Assembly (NCBI GenBank): GCA_014529385.2
Contig: CM043947.1
Location: 127,720,891-127,784,890, forward strand
Reading direction: 5' to 3'
Source of the DNA: Adiantum capillus-veneris
Lineage: Eukaryota > Streptophyta > Polypodiopsida > Polypodiales > Pteridaceae
DNA length: 64,000 nt
Below the pieces are notes generated by a model. That model saw only the letters and a program-made list of their open reading frames with translations, was not told where the DNA came from and searched no databases. The translations under genes were made by a program, and so were the position numbers. Below, piece after piece: positions 1-10,699 of this stretch; within the stretch, counting starts at the first letter, position 1; each line of letters begins with the position of its first letter.

Positions 1-1163
1 CCCAAGAGATAAAGGATATTTTGTTTAGTTGTCATGAAGGTGTGTGTGGTGGCCACTTTGCACAAGAGATTACTAGCTGAAAGATTTTACAAGCAGGGTT
101 CACGTGGCCAAGCCTCCATCGAGATGTACAACATTGGTGCCGCACATGTGAGGTTTGCCAAAAAGCTGGACCAAGGCGTCTTACCCATGAAAATCAGCAT
201 CCAATCAAAACCTATGGGCCATTTGAAAAATGGGGGATAGATGCAATAGGGCCACTACCTTGCACTCAATCAGGGAAGGAATACATCATTATGGGGGTGG
301 AGTACATGACCAGATGGGCAGAAGCTCGTCCCACAAAGCGCATCACAGCCAAGGACGTGAGTGATTTCATTTTTGAATGCCTTTGTTGCCGTTTTGGCAC
401 ACCTTTGGAGATTCTCTCGGATAGGGGACCGGGATTTCAAGCTGATTTAGTCGGGCAATTGATGAGCAAGTTAAAAATCAAGCGCAGACACTCTACACCA
501 TACTACCCTCAGTGCAATGGTCTTGTGGAAAAGGTAAATGGTCTTATATGTAAAATCATCACTAAGCAAGTGCATTTACATCCTAAGGCATGGGACAAAC
601 ACCTAGATACAGCACTTTGGGCCTACAGAACATCCTTTAAAACATCCTTGGGGTATACACCTTTTCACTTGGTTTACGGGCAAGAGGCACTATTGCCTAT
701 AGAAGTGGAGCTAGCGAGCCTTCGAGTTCTAAAAGAACATCAAGAGGATAGTCAAGAGAAGCAGGTGGAAGGAAGAATCATCGATTTGGAGAGGTTAGGG
801 CTAGATCGAGAGTCAGCAGTGAAGTACTATGCAGCCCAGGCAGAGAAGAAACGAAAGAAGTTCAATCGCAACCTTGTCAAGAAAGGTATCAAGGAAGGTT
901 CTTTAGTGCTCAAATACGACAATTGCTTTGATCGCAGGAAGGATGGTAAGTCATTGCTTAAGTGGGAAGGCCCTTTTGTAGTGATACAGAGGTTCTCAAA
1001 TGGTAGTTACCAACTAGGTGACCTAGATGGTAAGGTACATCAGACCCCGGTAAATGGTTGGCGATTGAAGGCCTACCAATGTCGTCTTTCACAGCCATAT
1101 GCTGGTGAAATCAATGCTAAGGATGGTTCAGAGGAGAGCTCATCATATTCGAGCTCCAACTAA
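1..1163 (+). pseudogene. Ty3/gypsy integrase, 3' end of pol (window-truncated)
   Basis: This is the end of a gypsy pol polyprotein. Integrase inserts the retroelement cDNA into chromosomal DNA. Reading from the His codon at 33 gives an N-terminal zinc finger (H-x6-H, later TCEVC, a C-x2-C pair). The core follows with D in IDAIGPLP, D in LSDRGPGF and E in NGLVEKVN, so the DDE triad is visible. Next come the LWAYRTSFKTSLGYTPF block and a C-terminal part with LKWEGPFVV. The frame is open from 291 to the stop at 1161-1163, but TGA at 78-80 interrupts the zinc finger, so the copy is probably dead. The sequence resembles non-chromovirus plant gypsy elements, and no chromodomain is seen. Upstream pol lies outside the window. 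Confidence 0.85.
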
Positions 1164-1483
1164 GGTAACAATCATGTACATAGTTGTTTTTTTTTTAAAA
1201 AAAAGAGAAAAAAAAAGGAAAAAAAGAGAAGAAAAAAAGAAAAAAAGAGAATGCTACCAGTGAAAGCGGATATTGACAATGGATGGGGTATGGCTTTCAA
1301 GGGTCTAGGAGACCTGTTGTTAGTCATGGATGGATACAATTATTCATGAGAAAGGACTAAACAGGGTGCATCAGCCAAGAAAGCAGTAACATGGCAAATT
1401 CAATTGGTACCAGGTGGGTAAGTATTCAAGAGAACCCTATTGTAGCACAACCTACAGCTAGAGGCATCAAATAACTCTAGCTT
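1164..1483 (+). other. Gypsy 3' untranslated region with A/G-rich run
   Basis: This is the non-coding tail between the integrase stop and the polypurine tract. It holds a striking A/G-rich run at about 1187-1250. No ORF or RNA gene was recognised. Confidence 0.5.
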
Positions 1484-1494
1484 AAGGGGGAGGG
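1484..1494 (+). other. Polypurine tract (plus-strand primer)
   Basis: AAGGGGGAGGG lies just before a TG-starting segment, downstream of integrase. This is where a gypsy element carries the primer for plus-strand DNA synthesis. Confidence 0.6.
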
Positions 1495-1499
1495 CTATA

Positions 1500-3102
1500 T
1501 GATGCATGGTTTTTAGGACCCCTTCTGAAGATGCAATAAAGGCACAGTCATTTGTTGGGGAGATGAGGATACTCTAGTCTAAGGGATCTCGAAAGAGAAG
1601 AAAAATCTACTTCACAAGCACCAAAGAGTAAAAAGTGACATGGACAGAAGATACGTGGGAACGAGCTCTTATGCATGCCTACAACCTATATCTTACAGAA
1701 TAGCCCATTCTAGGTGTGAATTTCTAGTGAAATTTACACGAGGATGTTCGTGTGGACTCACAGCACAGCATACTCCGTTTTCACTTTTTTACCGACAGTA
1801 AATATTTTTTACCTACAGTAAATATTTTTCACCTACATGGTAAATACAAATCACTTTTTACCTGCAGTAACTTTTTTTACCCATGGTAAATATTTTTTAC
1901 TACACCATAAGTATTTGGTAGGTAACAGTTCACTGTTACTAGAAGCAGTGATTGGGCATCAACAATGCAGTTACAGGAGGAGAAAAGGGGAAAATCTTAT
2001 GGTAAAGGTGAGTGAACAGGGATAAAGACTTTTGAGTTGAAAAGAGACATGCTGATTTTTTCAAAGAACACATGTCAAAAGAAGCCATGGTTGAGGATTT
2101 TTTGAGAATTTGATATTCAGGAGGACCCAGCTGCCACCTCCCCCCCACAGGTCCCCCCCTGACATGTGTAGAACCTCCAGTTTCAACAGCCACCTTACCT
2201 GCTCTTAAATGCTGGTCAAGGCCTTATCCCCATGTGTCACAATCAGAAAAATCAGCATTTACCCTCCCTTCTCACATCACTCTAGAGAATATCTTGATGG
2301 TGACATATCAGGTGACCTCAATCTGTTGACCATCCTAAGCAAAAAGTAACCCCAATCAGTGGATTTAAGCATGTTTATCCCTAATCCTAAACCCTCTCAG
2401 AAACCTATATAAGGAGGCCTTCTCTCACTCAAAACCAACACCTCACCAAGCAATGAAGCTATGAAGACATTGCTCACAACGAGGAGCTATGGATAGAGCT
2501 CTACTCTCTCTCCCTCTCTCTCTCTCCCTCTAGTATGCTACATTACTAGCCCTAAAACCTAAATAAGGAGTCTTCTCTCATGCTCCATGGCCACCATCCT
2601 CGCCATCATTCTCTAAGGTATTGATGTGTTGCTAGTAGGATCATACCTACTTGCTGGGTTGATTGTTTTTGACAAGGGATTATGCCATCCCATCTTGCTT
2701 CTCTATATCCTTGTTATGTATGATCAGATGCCGTTGTATTGTTAAGCTGATGTCTTGTGTATATATATGCTACATAAGGTCCCTAAGCTTCGCTTCTATG
2801 TGTTTTGCCATATGTTTTGATGCCATCATAATGCCAGAAGTCTCACTTGCCTATGTGCACTATGTGTGAGGTCCCTAAACCTCTTAATTTAGGGTGGTGC
2901 CCCCTTTGTTTTGTTCTTTGCTTGTTTGCATGAGGCGTGGTTTGTGGAGTGTGCACGAGTACAGAGGCCACCCAATTGCACTGCTCTTTTTCCCGCTATC
3001 AAGGGTTTATTCTTTTCTATTTGTTGTATTGTTTTATAAACGTCGCTATATGTTTATACTTACAAAAAGCTGTCTTATTGTTTTTTTTTGTAGAATCCGA
3101 CA
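1500..3102 (+). repeat. Probable 3' LTR of the gypsy element at 1-1163
   Basis: The segment starts with TG (TGATGCATGG) a few bases after the polypurine tract. It contains a TATA box (TATATAA, 2406-2412) in the context of a promoter, followed by a short TC-rich stretch near 2500-2530. The right edge at about 3102 (ending CCGACA) is a guess, because the matching 5' LTR is outside the window and no target duplication can be tested. No protein-coding content was seen. Confidence 0.45.
1779..1908 (+). repeat. Short direct repeats around TTTTTTACC-ACAGTAAATA
   Basis: Five to six imperfect copies of a roughly 20-25 bp motif with TTTTTACC and GGTAAATA or CAGTAAATA halves lie in a row inside the candidate LTR. 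TTTACC and GGTAAA are complementary, so neighbouring units can also pair. This may be an LTR enhancer-like array. Confidence 0.6.
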
Positions 3103-3540
3103 GATACGCTGCTTGGACGCGATGAGACGTCTGATTAGACGACGTCAGTTTAGCCATAGCTAGATAGCATTTGTTTCTTTTTGTCATAGCTTATGTATCA
3201 TGAGACAACTTTTATACTTCTTTTTGAAAACCATGTATATTTTTTAAATAATGACAATGGTTTGTAACTATTACATTTGCAAAGTTTAACAATCAAGTGA
3301 TTTTGCCTATGTGTACAATTGTCATTGATTTACTTTCATCAATTCATGCTTGTCACTTTGTATTTTTATTGTCAAACAATACGTACTATGGATGATGGAG
3401 TTAATGGTTATCTTGTCTTGTGGGTGACTATTTTGGGTCTATATCTACCTTTGCACTTTTTTTCAAAGGTGAAGAATATGTATGAAACATTCAATATGGT
3501 TGATGGGTTGTAGGGCAGGTGGCAGGGCATTCAACCAAAA
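3103..3540. other. Unassigned sequence left of the CACTA end
   Basis: This stretch is AT-rich and shows no recognisable gene. It may be interior CACTA sequence: a GTCGCTATA motif also occurs at about 3043. Confidence 0.3.
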
Positions 3541-3812
3541 AATTTTCTTCTCAGGCATCGCTATGAACGTTGCTATATAAGGCTCTGCAGCGTCGCTATA
3601 AGTGTCGCCATAGATGGCTTTGCAGTGTCGCTATAGGCGTTGCTATATAGCGACGTTTATAGCGACCCATATAGCGAATGGCATAGCGACGCTTATAACG
3701 ACGTCCCCGTATCGACGCTCGTAGCGATGCTCTTAGCGACGCCAGGGGTTATAAAAACCCAGTGTATTTCCATCGCTAAAAGCATCACAAGAGCACACAA
3801 CCTCTTGTAGTG
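3541..3812. mobile_element. Right terminus of a CACTA (En/Spm) DNA transposon
   Basis: The segment ends in CTCTTGTAGTG (3802-3812), the complement of the CACTACAAGAG terminus typical of plant CACTA elements. The preceding 270 bp carry more than ten copies of GTCGCTAT or its complement ATAGCGAC, in both orientations. This matches the subterminal repeat arrays these transposases bind. No left CACTACAAGAG end was found in the window, so the element is truncated or its other end lies outside. No transposase ORF was seen. Confidence 0.75.
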
Positions 3813-3860
3813 TAATTCCGCTACTCTCAATGTTCATAGGCCATTTCCATTACAAGTACC
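3813..3860 (+). repeat. Relic of a family-A LTR 3' end
   Basis: TAATTCC...CCATTACA matches the last 48 bases or so of the element-A LTRs (near 5299-5346 and 13756-13803). The CACTA element appears to have inserted at TAA in this LTR copy. What follows is not a primer-binding site. Confidence 0.65.
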
Positions 3861-4446
3861 CATTGATTCTAACGGACAAGCAAGAGTCTTGAAAGTCTTA
3901 AACTCGTAAAGGCTTATCTCTATCAGGTGTATAGATGAAGCAAGCATTGCAGATAGCACGGCTATTCCCAAAAACTTGAGATTATGGATTTTTGGGTCTA
4001 GAAAAGATCCAATTGTGAATACGATTCCAGCTTTACTTGATCTCCTATTCCATCTATAGCACTAAGAGTGTCTATACGAGTATAATTTTGGGGTAAGGCT
4101 CAGCTCATGTGATTACTAAGTCACTTATTAAGTGGCAAAGGTCAATTCTTGGAACCTTCACACTTGCACTTTCAAGGAAAGAAGTTCACAAGATGCCAAG
4201 GGGTAGTGGATAATTTCAACTTTCAAAGTTGAATTCAATTATTGTTGGCTGCTAGTTGAGCAGTTTTCCTGCAAAATCTAACCAAGGGGTTTGCCAATGT
4301 AGATTTGAACCAAGGGTTTTGGATTGCAAAGGTAACACCCAGAGTTACATGTGCAAGTGTTCTTGAATTTCACTAATTTTCAATTAGTGTCCCTAGGCCT
4401 TTGTAGACGGGAAATTTGGGCAAGTGTTTTTGGTTACAGGTAAGAG
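3861..4446. other. No gene recognised
   Basis: This sequence lies between an LTR relic and the truncated 5' LTR of element A. No ORF over 60 codons or known repeat was recognised. Confidence 0.4.
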
Positions 4447-5346
4447 AACAAATATCTAGATATTTTCAATCTCTCTCTCTCTCTAAGGTGTAAGGAGGAC
4501 ACTTGTCAAAAGACTACCCATGTACTTGAGTGCATGCTACATGTGGTTGGCTAGGGAGAGAGCGGTCCAATGAGCTTGTAGCATGTAGAAAAGTCACCAC
4601 TCCCCCAAAGAAAGGAAGGGAGTGCTAGGGGGATATACTCTACACACACACTCATTTGCAAGGGCATTCTCACTTGGTGAAAGTTGAGAAACACCACCTC
4701 CTTCTCCAAGATTGTGAGAAGTGAGAGCCTACATCAACACTCTTGGCTATGGAATGCAAATCCAACCAAGAGCCATGCTTCGATGCTTAAGATTTCCATC
4801 TTCTCCATCTCCATTACTATGCAATTATGTATGCTAGCAAGAAGAGTTATGATAAGTGAGGAACTATTTCTTTCTCCTATGGAATGTTTCTTCTTCCTCT
4901 TCACTACCCTCAGTCCCCGCTAGCTCTCTCCACCTTTGAAGGTGTTTGAGGCCTTGGGACTGAGGCTTGGGATAGTTAATGCTTTCTACAAGTTTATATT
5001 ATGCGTGTGATGCATGAAGCTTTCCATCTTCATTGCATCATGTAGGTTACAAGGAACACAAAGATTGTATTGTACCAAGTCTCTCTTGATGGGAGAAACT
5101 ATAATACAAATGTCTATTGGAGGGGGGACCGGCTCCATATGAATCCGGTCCTCAACTATTGTCATGTTCTCTAAGATCTCTCTCTCTTGCAAAAGTATTG
5201 TTCATGCAAAGTTAACTAAGTACCATGTTTATGTTGCTACCATAAATTAAGTTCACCCGCTATGCTCACAAAGTAATGTCTCAAAAGTGTTTCATCTAAT
5301 TTCCTAATTCCACTACTCTTAAAGTTCATAGGCCATTCCCATTACA
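4447..5346 (+). repeat. Truncated 5' LTR of gypsy element A
   Basis: From ACAAATATCTAG onwards the sequence matches the right part of the complete 3' LTR (about 12896-13803) almost base for base. It ends in ATTACA immediately before the primer-binding site. The first 1.1 kb of the LTR, including the TG start and the TATA region, is missing here. The small ORF around 4684-4923 also occurs in the 3' LTR and is LTR sequence, not a gene. Confidence 0.85.
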
Positions 5347-5347
5347 T

Positions 5348-5359
5348 TGGTATCAGAGC
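5348..5359 (+). other. Primer-binding site, tRNA-Met(i) type (element A)
   Basis: TGGTATCAGAGC begins one base after the 5' LTR. It is complementary to the 3' end of plant initiator tRNA-Met, the usual primer for reverse transcription in these elements. Confidence 0.9.
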
Positions 5360-5491
5360 ATTTGATTTCTCTTTTCTTGCTTAAGAAGAGAGATCCTTAA
5401 GTAGCCTATTAATGGTTGTTTTTGTTAATTATATTACGGTAAGTGGGTTTGGGATCTATTATCGGTTTTGTTGAGCCTCTTAGGAAATAAG

Positions 5492-6175
5492 ATGTAGCTA
5501 AATAGATATTTGAGTAGATTACTTAATGGAGAGAGATAGATTTCACACACAAGAGATTATAGAGTAGAGAGAGAGAGAGAGAGAGAGAGAGTACACACAA
5601 TATACGTGGTTCACCCAATGTGGGCTACGTCCACGGGAAAGCAGCCACTCAATGGATTTAGTACTTCAAAACAAGAAGTAGTTTACAAAGGGATTATACC
5701 CTTAATGGAGCTCCCGCCTTGCTTCACTCTCACCAACTCACACTCACCTTGTTGCTTCAATTTCACACTATGAAATGTGTGTAGAAATGGCCTCCTTTTA
5801 TAGGCCAAAAGGGTTTCCCTCTCTCATGAGAGGGAGCCATGTGTAGCCGCCCTTGTGTAGATAAGTCCAAATCAAACTCTTCAATCCGCCCATGTATGGA
5901 CACCCTTGAGAAGACAAGTCCTCTTTTGAATTCGTCCACCGGCCATTGAATTCGGCCACCGGCCACCGGCCATTGACTTCCGACCACCGGTCACCGGCCA
6001 ACCGACCGGTTGTTTTCCGGCCGTCGTCCGGTCATAATATTCCGACGAAAAGGAATATTCCGGCGAAGGAATATTCCCCTAAAGTTGCCCCTTATTTTTG
6101 GCCATGAAAATTTTCTTTCCGGCGAATGATTTTCCTTCACGCACAATGGCTTCTCCTCATAATGGGGGCCTTACA
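5492..6175 (-). repeat. Probable antisense solo LTR in the element-A leader
   Basis: Read on the minus strand, this starts TGTAAGGCCCC (from 6175). It then has a TATA box (GCCTATAAAAGGAGGCC, about 5793-5809) and a CCGTGGACGTAGCCCACATTGGGTGAACC segment of the type common in plant LTR U5 regions, and ends near TAGCTACA. It contains (GA)n at about 5566-5592 and imperfect CCACCGGCCA repeats at 5935-6010. No clean target duplication was found, so the edges are approximate. Confidence 0.45.
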
Positions 6176-6516
6176 AATGTGCGCTTTTACCATAGAAGAT
6201 TACAAGGTAAATCAGGCTCCATACTTAAAAGAGCCCACTATGTGGGATATGGTGCACACCTCGGGAGCTTTGGTCTTAATAATGGAGTCTATTTAGCCTT
6301 GCCTATGGCTTTACCATTATTGAGCCATAAGAAGTCCGAAAGGAGCTATCCCTCGACAACTTTGCTATGTTAGACTCACTCCACTACTCTCTATAATTAA
6401 CCAATTCGAGCCGTGGGTGTAGATACTTAAGTGCCTATTTCAAAGGCTAAGAGGAGTAGCAACTAAGGTTTTGAATTGCCAAAGCATACACTAAGTAAAC
6501 ATATAAGTTTATTAAC
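6176..6516 (+). other. Element A leader before gag
   Basis: This is untranslated leader sequence of element A. No independent gene or regulatory motif is recognised. Confidence 0.4.
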
Positions 6517-7769
6517 ATGGCTTACAATAACCAAGAGAGTAGAATGAACATTGATAACTTTGATTTTGCACATGAAGGTGCCAATGATGATGCCCCCATG
6601 TTTGTTAATTATCTTGTCACTAGGTTTGCAACAAGCTATGGGCAACCCGACTTTGCAAGCCGAGGTTACTCAGCAAATTCATGCTTATGGGATTCCTGTC
6701 CTCTCCAAGAGGAGAGAGAGCTTATGAGGTCTCTTGAAGAGACCCCCAAAAGAAGACTCTCTCCCATACAAGAGGACGAATTCAAAGATCAAGAAAGCAA
6801 TGAATCCCTAAATTCCTCCGAAGATGTGGCTCCACGAAGAATGCAGACTAAAAGATTGCCAACTCCTCCCAAGAGTAAACAATTAACCCATAGTCCTTCT
6901 CCTCGTCACTCCAAAAGGGAAGAGAGGAAACAAAGGAAGAAAAGGGCAGGAAAGAGGTCACCCTCTTCTCCTTCTTCTTCTCCTTCTTCTTCACCTTCCT
7001 CCTCTATCGATAAAAGCTATGGCTATTCTCCTAGAGAATATAAGAGGGGAGGACATCGCAAATCTTACCCTGCATGGCCAAGGTCACAAAAGCTCAAGAA
7101 GTTCAAAGAGGGAGGAAAGAGTATCTCTTTTCTCACCTATGATGGCACCTTTGGTGCTATCGACAAAGTATTGGCCTTCATCCAACAATTTGATGCGACC
7201 TTTGGGGATGAGGGCTTCAAGGAGTCCTCCAAGCTACGCCATGTAGTTATGCACTTCCAAGAATCGGCTCGTCAAGGTGGGCTAGCCTTCGTGGCAATGG
7301 CGAAGCCCCAAAGAGATGGAAAACTCGACAAGTTTCCATCATGAAGCAATTCCTTGCAAGCGATGCAAAGGACAAAGTGCTCATCGAATGACGGAGTTTA
7401 AGGCTTCTCTCTCATGAGTGTATCCACAAATATGTGAAATTTTTTTGGGATTTACATCTCAACCCTACTGTCTTTCAAAAGATAGACTTTGCTGAGCAAA
7501 AAAAACAATTTTGTGTGGGATTACTTGAAGAGATGGCCAAGTATGTCAATTCTCAACGGCCTTACTCTATCAGCGAAGTAATCCACCATACCATGGTTGC
7601 TTCACGCATCAATTTCCAACAAGGGGTTAGATGGAATGTCAAATCCATGGAAAATAAAGACAAAAGTGATGCAAAGGGAAAAATTAATGCCCAAAATTTT
7701 TCCCATGGCCATTCCAACAACAACAACAACAACAATCGGTCCATTGAGAAAGGAGTTTACAAAGTTTAA
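6517..7769 (+). pseudogene. gag: Element A gag (capsid), frameshifted
   Basis: Gag forms the cytoplasmic virus-like particle. The first frame (6517-7344) starts at ATG. It has an acidic, Ser-rich N-terminus, a Lys/Arg and Ser/Pro-rich middle (runs of SPSSSP near residues 145-165), and the start of a retrotransposon Gag domain (FLTYDGTFGAIDKVLAFIQQ). Homology continues after frame breaks through 7434-7769 (FFWDLHLNPTVFQKIDFAEQ, then SEVIHHTMVASRINFQQG), ending in an Asn repeat. At least two frame breaks lie between 7270 and 7440. The identification is clear from order and context; the copy is inactive. Confidence 0.75.
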
Positions 7770-8293
7770 AATAAACTCTCTCCTGAAGAGCTTGAAACTT
7801 TTTGCAAGGATCAAAAATGTTTTATGTGTGGGGAGCAAGGACATGGCTATCGTTCTTGCCCCAAAAGAAATGCTTGGAATGAGACTCCTAGAGCTTCCAC
7901 TGTTGAAGCTCGGAAAGAGGATACTCATTGCAAAGGGTCACCTCTCTCCTATGCTTGGGGAAAGGTAAGGGAGCATGATGACTTCATCTTGTTTGACCCT
8001 GGTTCTACTCTCAACTTCATATCAATGGAGTTGGCCACCAAGTTGGGCATTCAAGCTTTTGAGATGGGAGATGCGGTAACTGCCGATGCCGCTTTCAAGG
8101 ACAGCAAGCCTCCGTTACTCCCTTGATTGGGAAGTTGAGGCTTCATGTCCAAAGATATGTCGACAAAGAAGACTTATTTATCTCTCCTCTCCAACATGAG
8201 GATGCTACCCTAGGGGTACCATGATTCAACCGCATGGCTGCCAGCATGAAGTTCCCTGAAAGGAGAATCTAATTCACCTACAGGGGAAAAAAT
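7770..8293 (+). pseudogene. Element A zinc knuckle and aspartic protease
   Basis: After gag a CCHC knuckle is readable at about 7818-7862 (CFMCGEQGHGYRSC, C-x2-C-x4-H-x4-C), which binds RNA in nucleocapsid. The protease follows at 7970-8126, with LFDPGSTLNFIS where active copies have DSG, so Ser is replaced by Pro beside the catalytic Asp. ATKLGI follows. The frame stops at 8126 and the region to 8293 reads only with shifts. Protease would cut the Gag-Pol polyprotein; this copy is unlikely to. Confidence 0.7.
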
Positions 8294-9780
8294 ATGTATA
8301 TAGATGCTAATGAGTCTGGTCGTACTATACCACTTGTAAATCCTCTCGCCCTTGATAAATCAATGAAAAGCTCAGTTTCTGCCTACATGATTTTTGTCAA
8401 AGAATCCCTAAAAGGTCCTAATGTTTCATCAAAGGTGAATGGTAGGAATCAAGAAGAGTTAGACTTGTCTAACTTTCTAAAAGGATTCCAAGATGATTTC
8501 ATTGATGATATCCCTATGGACTTACCTCCAAAACGAGGGGATGATGACCATCAAATTGAGCTGCTATTAGGAAGCTCACCGCCTAACAAACCTCCCTACT
8601 ATCGAGTTTCACAAGCTCAACAAGAGGACATCATGAGGCAAGTACAAGAATTGGTAGACAAAGGAATGGTGAGGCCTAGCTCCTCTCCCTTTTTCTCTCC
8701 ACTCCTTTTAGTGCAAAAAAAAGATGGTACATACCGCATGTGTGTGGACTATCATGCACTAAACCAGATGATTATCAAACACATATTTCCCGGACCTCAG
8801 GTAGAAGGTCTGTTTGATAAGCTACAAGTCTCTACCTACTTCAGTAGGATTGACCTTAAAAGTGGCTACCATCAAATAAGGATAGTGAATGAAGATATCC
8901 TAAAGACTGCGTTTCGTACAAAGTTTGGCCTTTATGAATATCTAGTCATGCCTTTTGGCTTGACTAATGCAACAGCTACATTCAATTGATTAATGGAGAA
9001 AATTTTTAACCCTACCACAAATTCACTGGAGTGTTCTTTGATGATATCATCATCTACTCCAATTCCTTGGAGGAACACAAGCAACATCTCCAAGTGATTT
9101 TTCAAGCATTAAGGGAGAATAAGCTTTTTCTCAATCAAAAGAAAAGCGAATTTTTCCTTCAAGAGATTCAATACTTAGGTCATATTATCTCTGGAGATGA
9201 TATCTGTATGGATCCATCAAAGTTGAAGATAATAAAAGCATTGTCTACTCCAAGGAATCTACATGAGCTAAGAAGCTTTATTGGTATGTGTGCATACTAT
9301 AGACGCTTCATAGAAAAATTCTCTCAAATAGCAAGACCATTACATGACTTAACAAAGAAAAATGTTAAGTATTCATGGATTTCTAAGGAGAAAAGTGCTT
9401 TTGACAAGCTCAAAGAGAAGCTTATCTCCCAACCAATCCTTATGCTTCCAAATCTCTCAAAGCCATTTGAGGTCCAATGTGATGCTTGTGGTGATTGCCT
9501 TCGAGCAGTCTTGCTGCAAGAAGGGCATGCCGTAGCATATGAGAGCGGAAGGCTCAACACGAATGAACGGGTCTTAGGCATTTATGAGAAAGAGTTGTTA
9601 GCTGTTCTACATGCCCTAAACACATGGAAGCACTATCTATTGGGGACTCCATTCATCTTACGAGCAGACCATCGAAGTCTCAAGTACTTCATGACGCAAA
9701 CAAAGCTTTCCAACAAACAAATGAGGTGGCAAAATTGTCTTTCACAATTTAATTTCCACATTGCTCACATTTGCTGGTAA
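8294..9780 (+). pseudogene. pol: Element A reverse transcriptase and RNase H
   Basis: These domains copy the RNA into cDNA and degrade the template. In 8294-8989 the RT fingers and palm are readable: [29 protein letters not shown], then [13 protein letters not shown] and [17 protein letters not shown] stop at 8987-8989 follows ATFN. The next frame (about 9031-9780) holds the catalytic FFDDIIIYS (the xxDD box), GHIISG and the connection. RNase H follows, with D in EVQCDACGD, E in YEKELLAV and D in LRADHRSLKYF. The frame ends at TAA (9778-9780) and shifts into the next frame at about 9761. The catalytic residues are mostly present, so the breaks are what kill it. Confidence 0.88.
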
Positions 9781-10693
9781 GCACAATCAAGTGGCTGATG
9801 CACTTTCACGACGACCAAAAGTTAATGCTATGTCAATAGAAACTCACAATGATATATCTTCTATGATAGATGAGTATGCTACTGACCCTAACTTTAAAGA
9901 CACAATGTCAGCCCTTGCTTTGGGGAAGAAAGGGGAACCATTCACCTTGCAGGACAATTATCTTCTCCATGCCAATAGGCTATGTGTTACCCACTCCCTT
10001 CGTGAGAAAGTCATGTATGAATCCCATGCTCCTCCCTATGCGGGGCATAGAGGCATTCAACCTACTCTTCGAGGAGTAGAGACGTACTTTTATTGGCCTA
10101 CCATGCAAGTGGACATACAAGAGTATGTTTCAAAATGTATGGTATGCCAAAAGAACAAGTATGATAGAGGGAAGCAACCTGGATTACTCCAGCCATTGCC
10201 AATTCCTAATTCACCATGGGAGAGTATATCCATGGATTTTATCTTTGGATTACCAAAATCTATCCATGGGAATACGAGAATATGGACAATAGTCAACAGG
10301 TTTAGCAAGCAAGCATACTTTATCCCTGTCAAGAAGACTATTAAGGCACACCAAATGGCAACACTCTTCATATCACATATTTTCAAACACCATGGATTTC
10401 CAATATCCATCGTGTAAGATAGAGATCCTAGAATGACTAGTAATTTTTGGAAAGGTCTCTTCGAAAATCTAGGTACAAGATTGAATTTCTCTTCGGCCTA
10501 TCACCCACAAACGGATGGCCAAAGTGAGATAGCCGATCTTACGATTCTTGATCTACTAAAAACCTATGTTACAAAAGTAGATCAACGCTCACAATGGGAA
10601 AAGTACTTACCTCTTGTAGAGTATGCGTATAATAATACTATCCATACTTCTACGGGAAAAGCACCTTTTGAAATCATAGAGGGAAGACCTTAA
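9761..10693 (+). pseudogene. Element A RNase H end and integrase
   Basis: KHNQVADALSRR closes RNase H. Integrase follows with a zinc finger (ESHAPPYAGHRG, then KCMVCQK), core D in SMDFIFGLPKS, D in DRDPRMTSNFW and E in GQSEIADLTILD. TAA at 10417 or so interrupts between ISIV and DRDPR, and another stop follows EIIEGRP at 10691-10693. The order RT, RNase H, integrase is typical of Ty3/gypsy. Confidence 0.87.
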
Positions 10694-10699
10694 AGTCCC

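Noticed and set aside
3541-3812. GTCGCTAT array as a CRISPR-like array
   Set aside because: The copies are short, unevenly spaced and in both orientations, and they lead into a CACTA terminus in plant DNA.
4684-4923. 79-codon frame repeated at 13137-13376, suggesting a conserved small protein
   Set aside because: Both lie at the same place in the two LTRs of element A, so the conservation comes from LTR identity.
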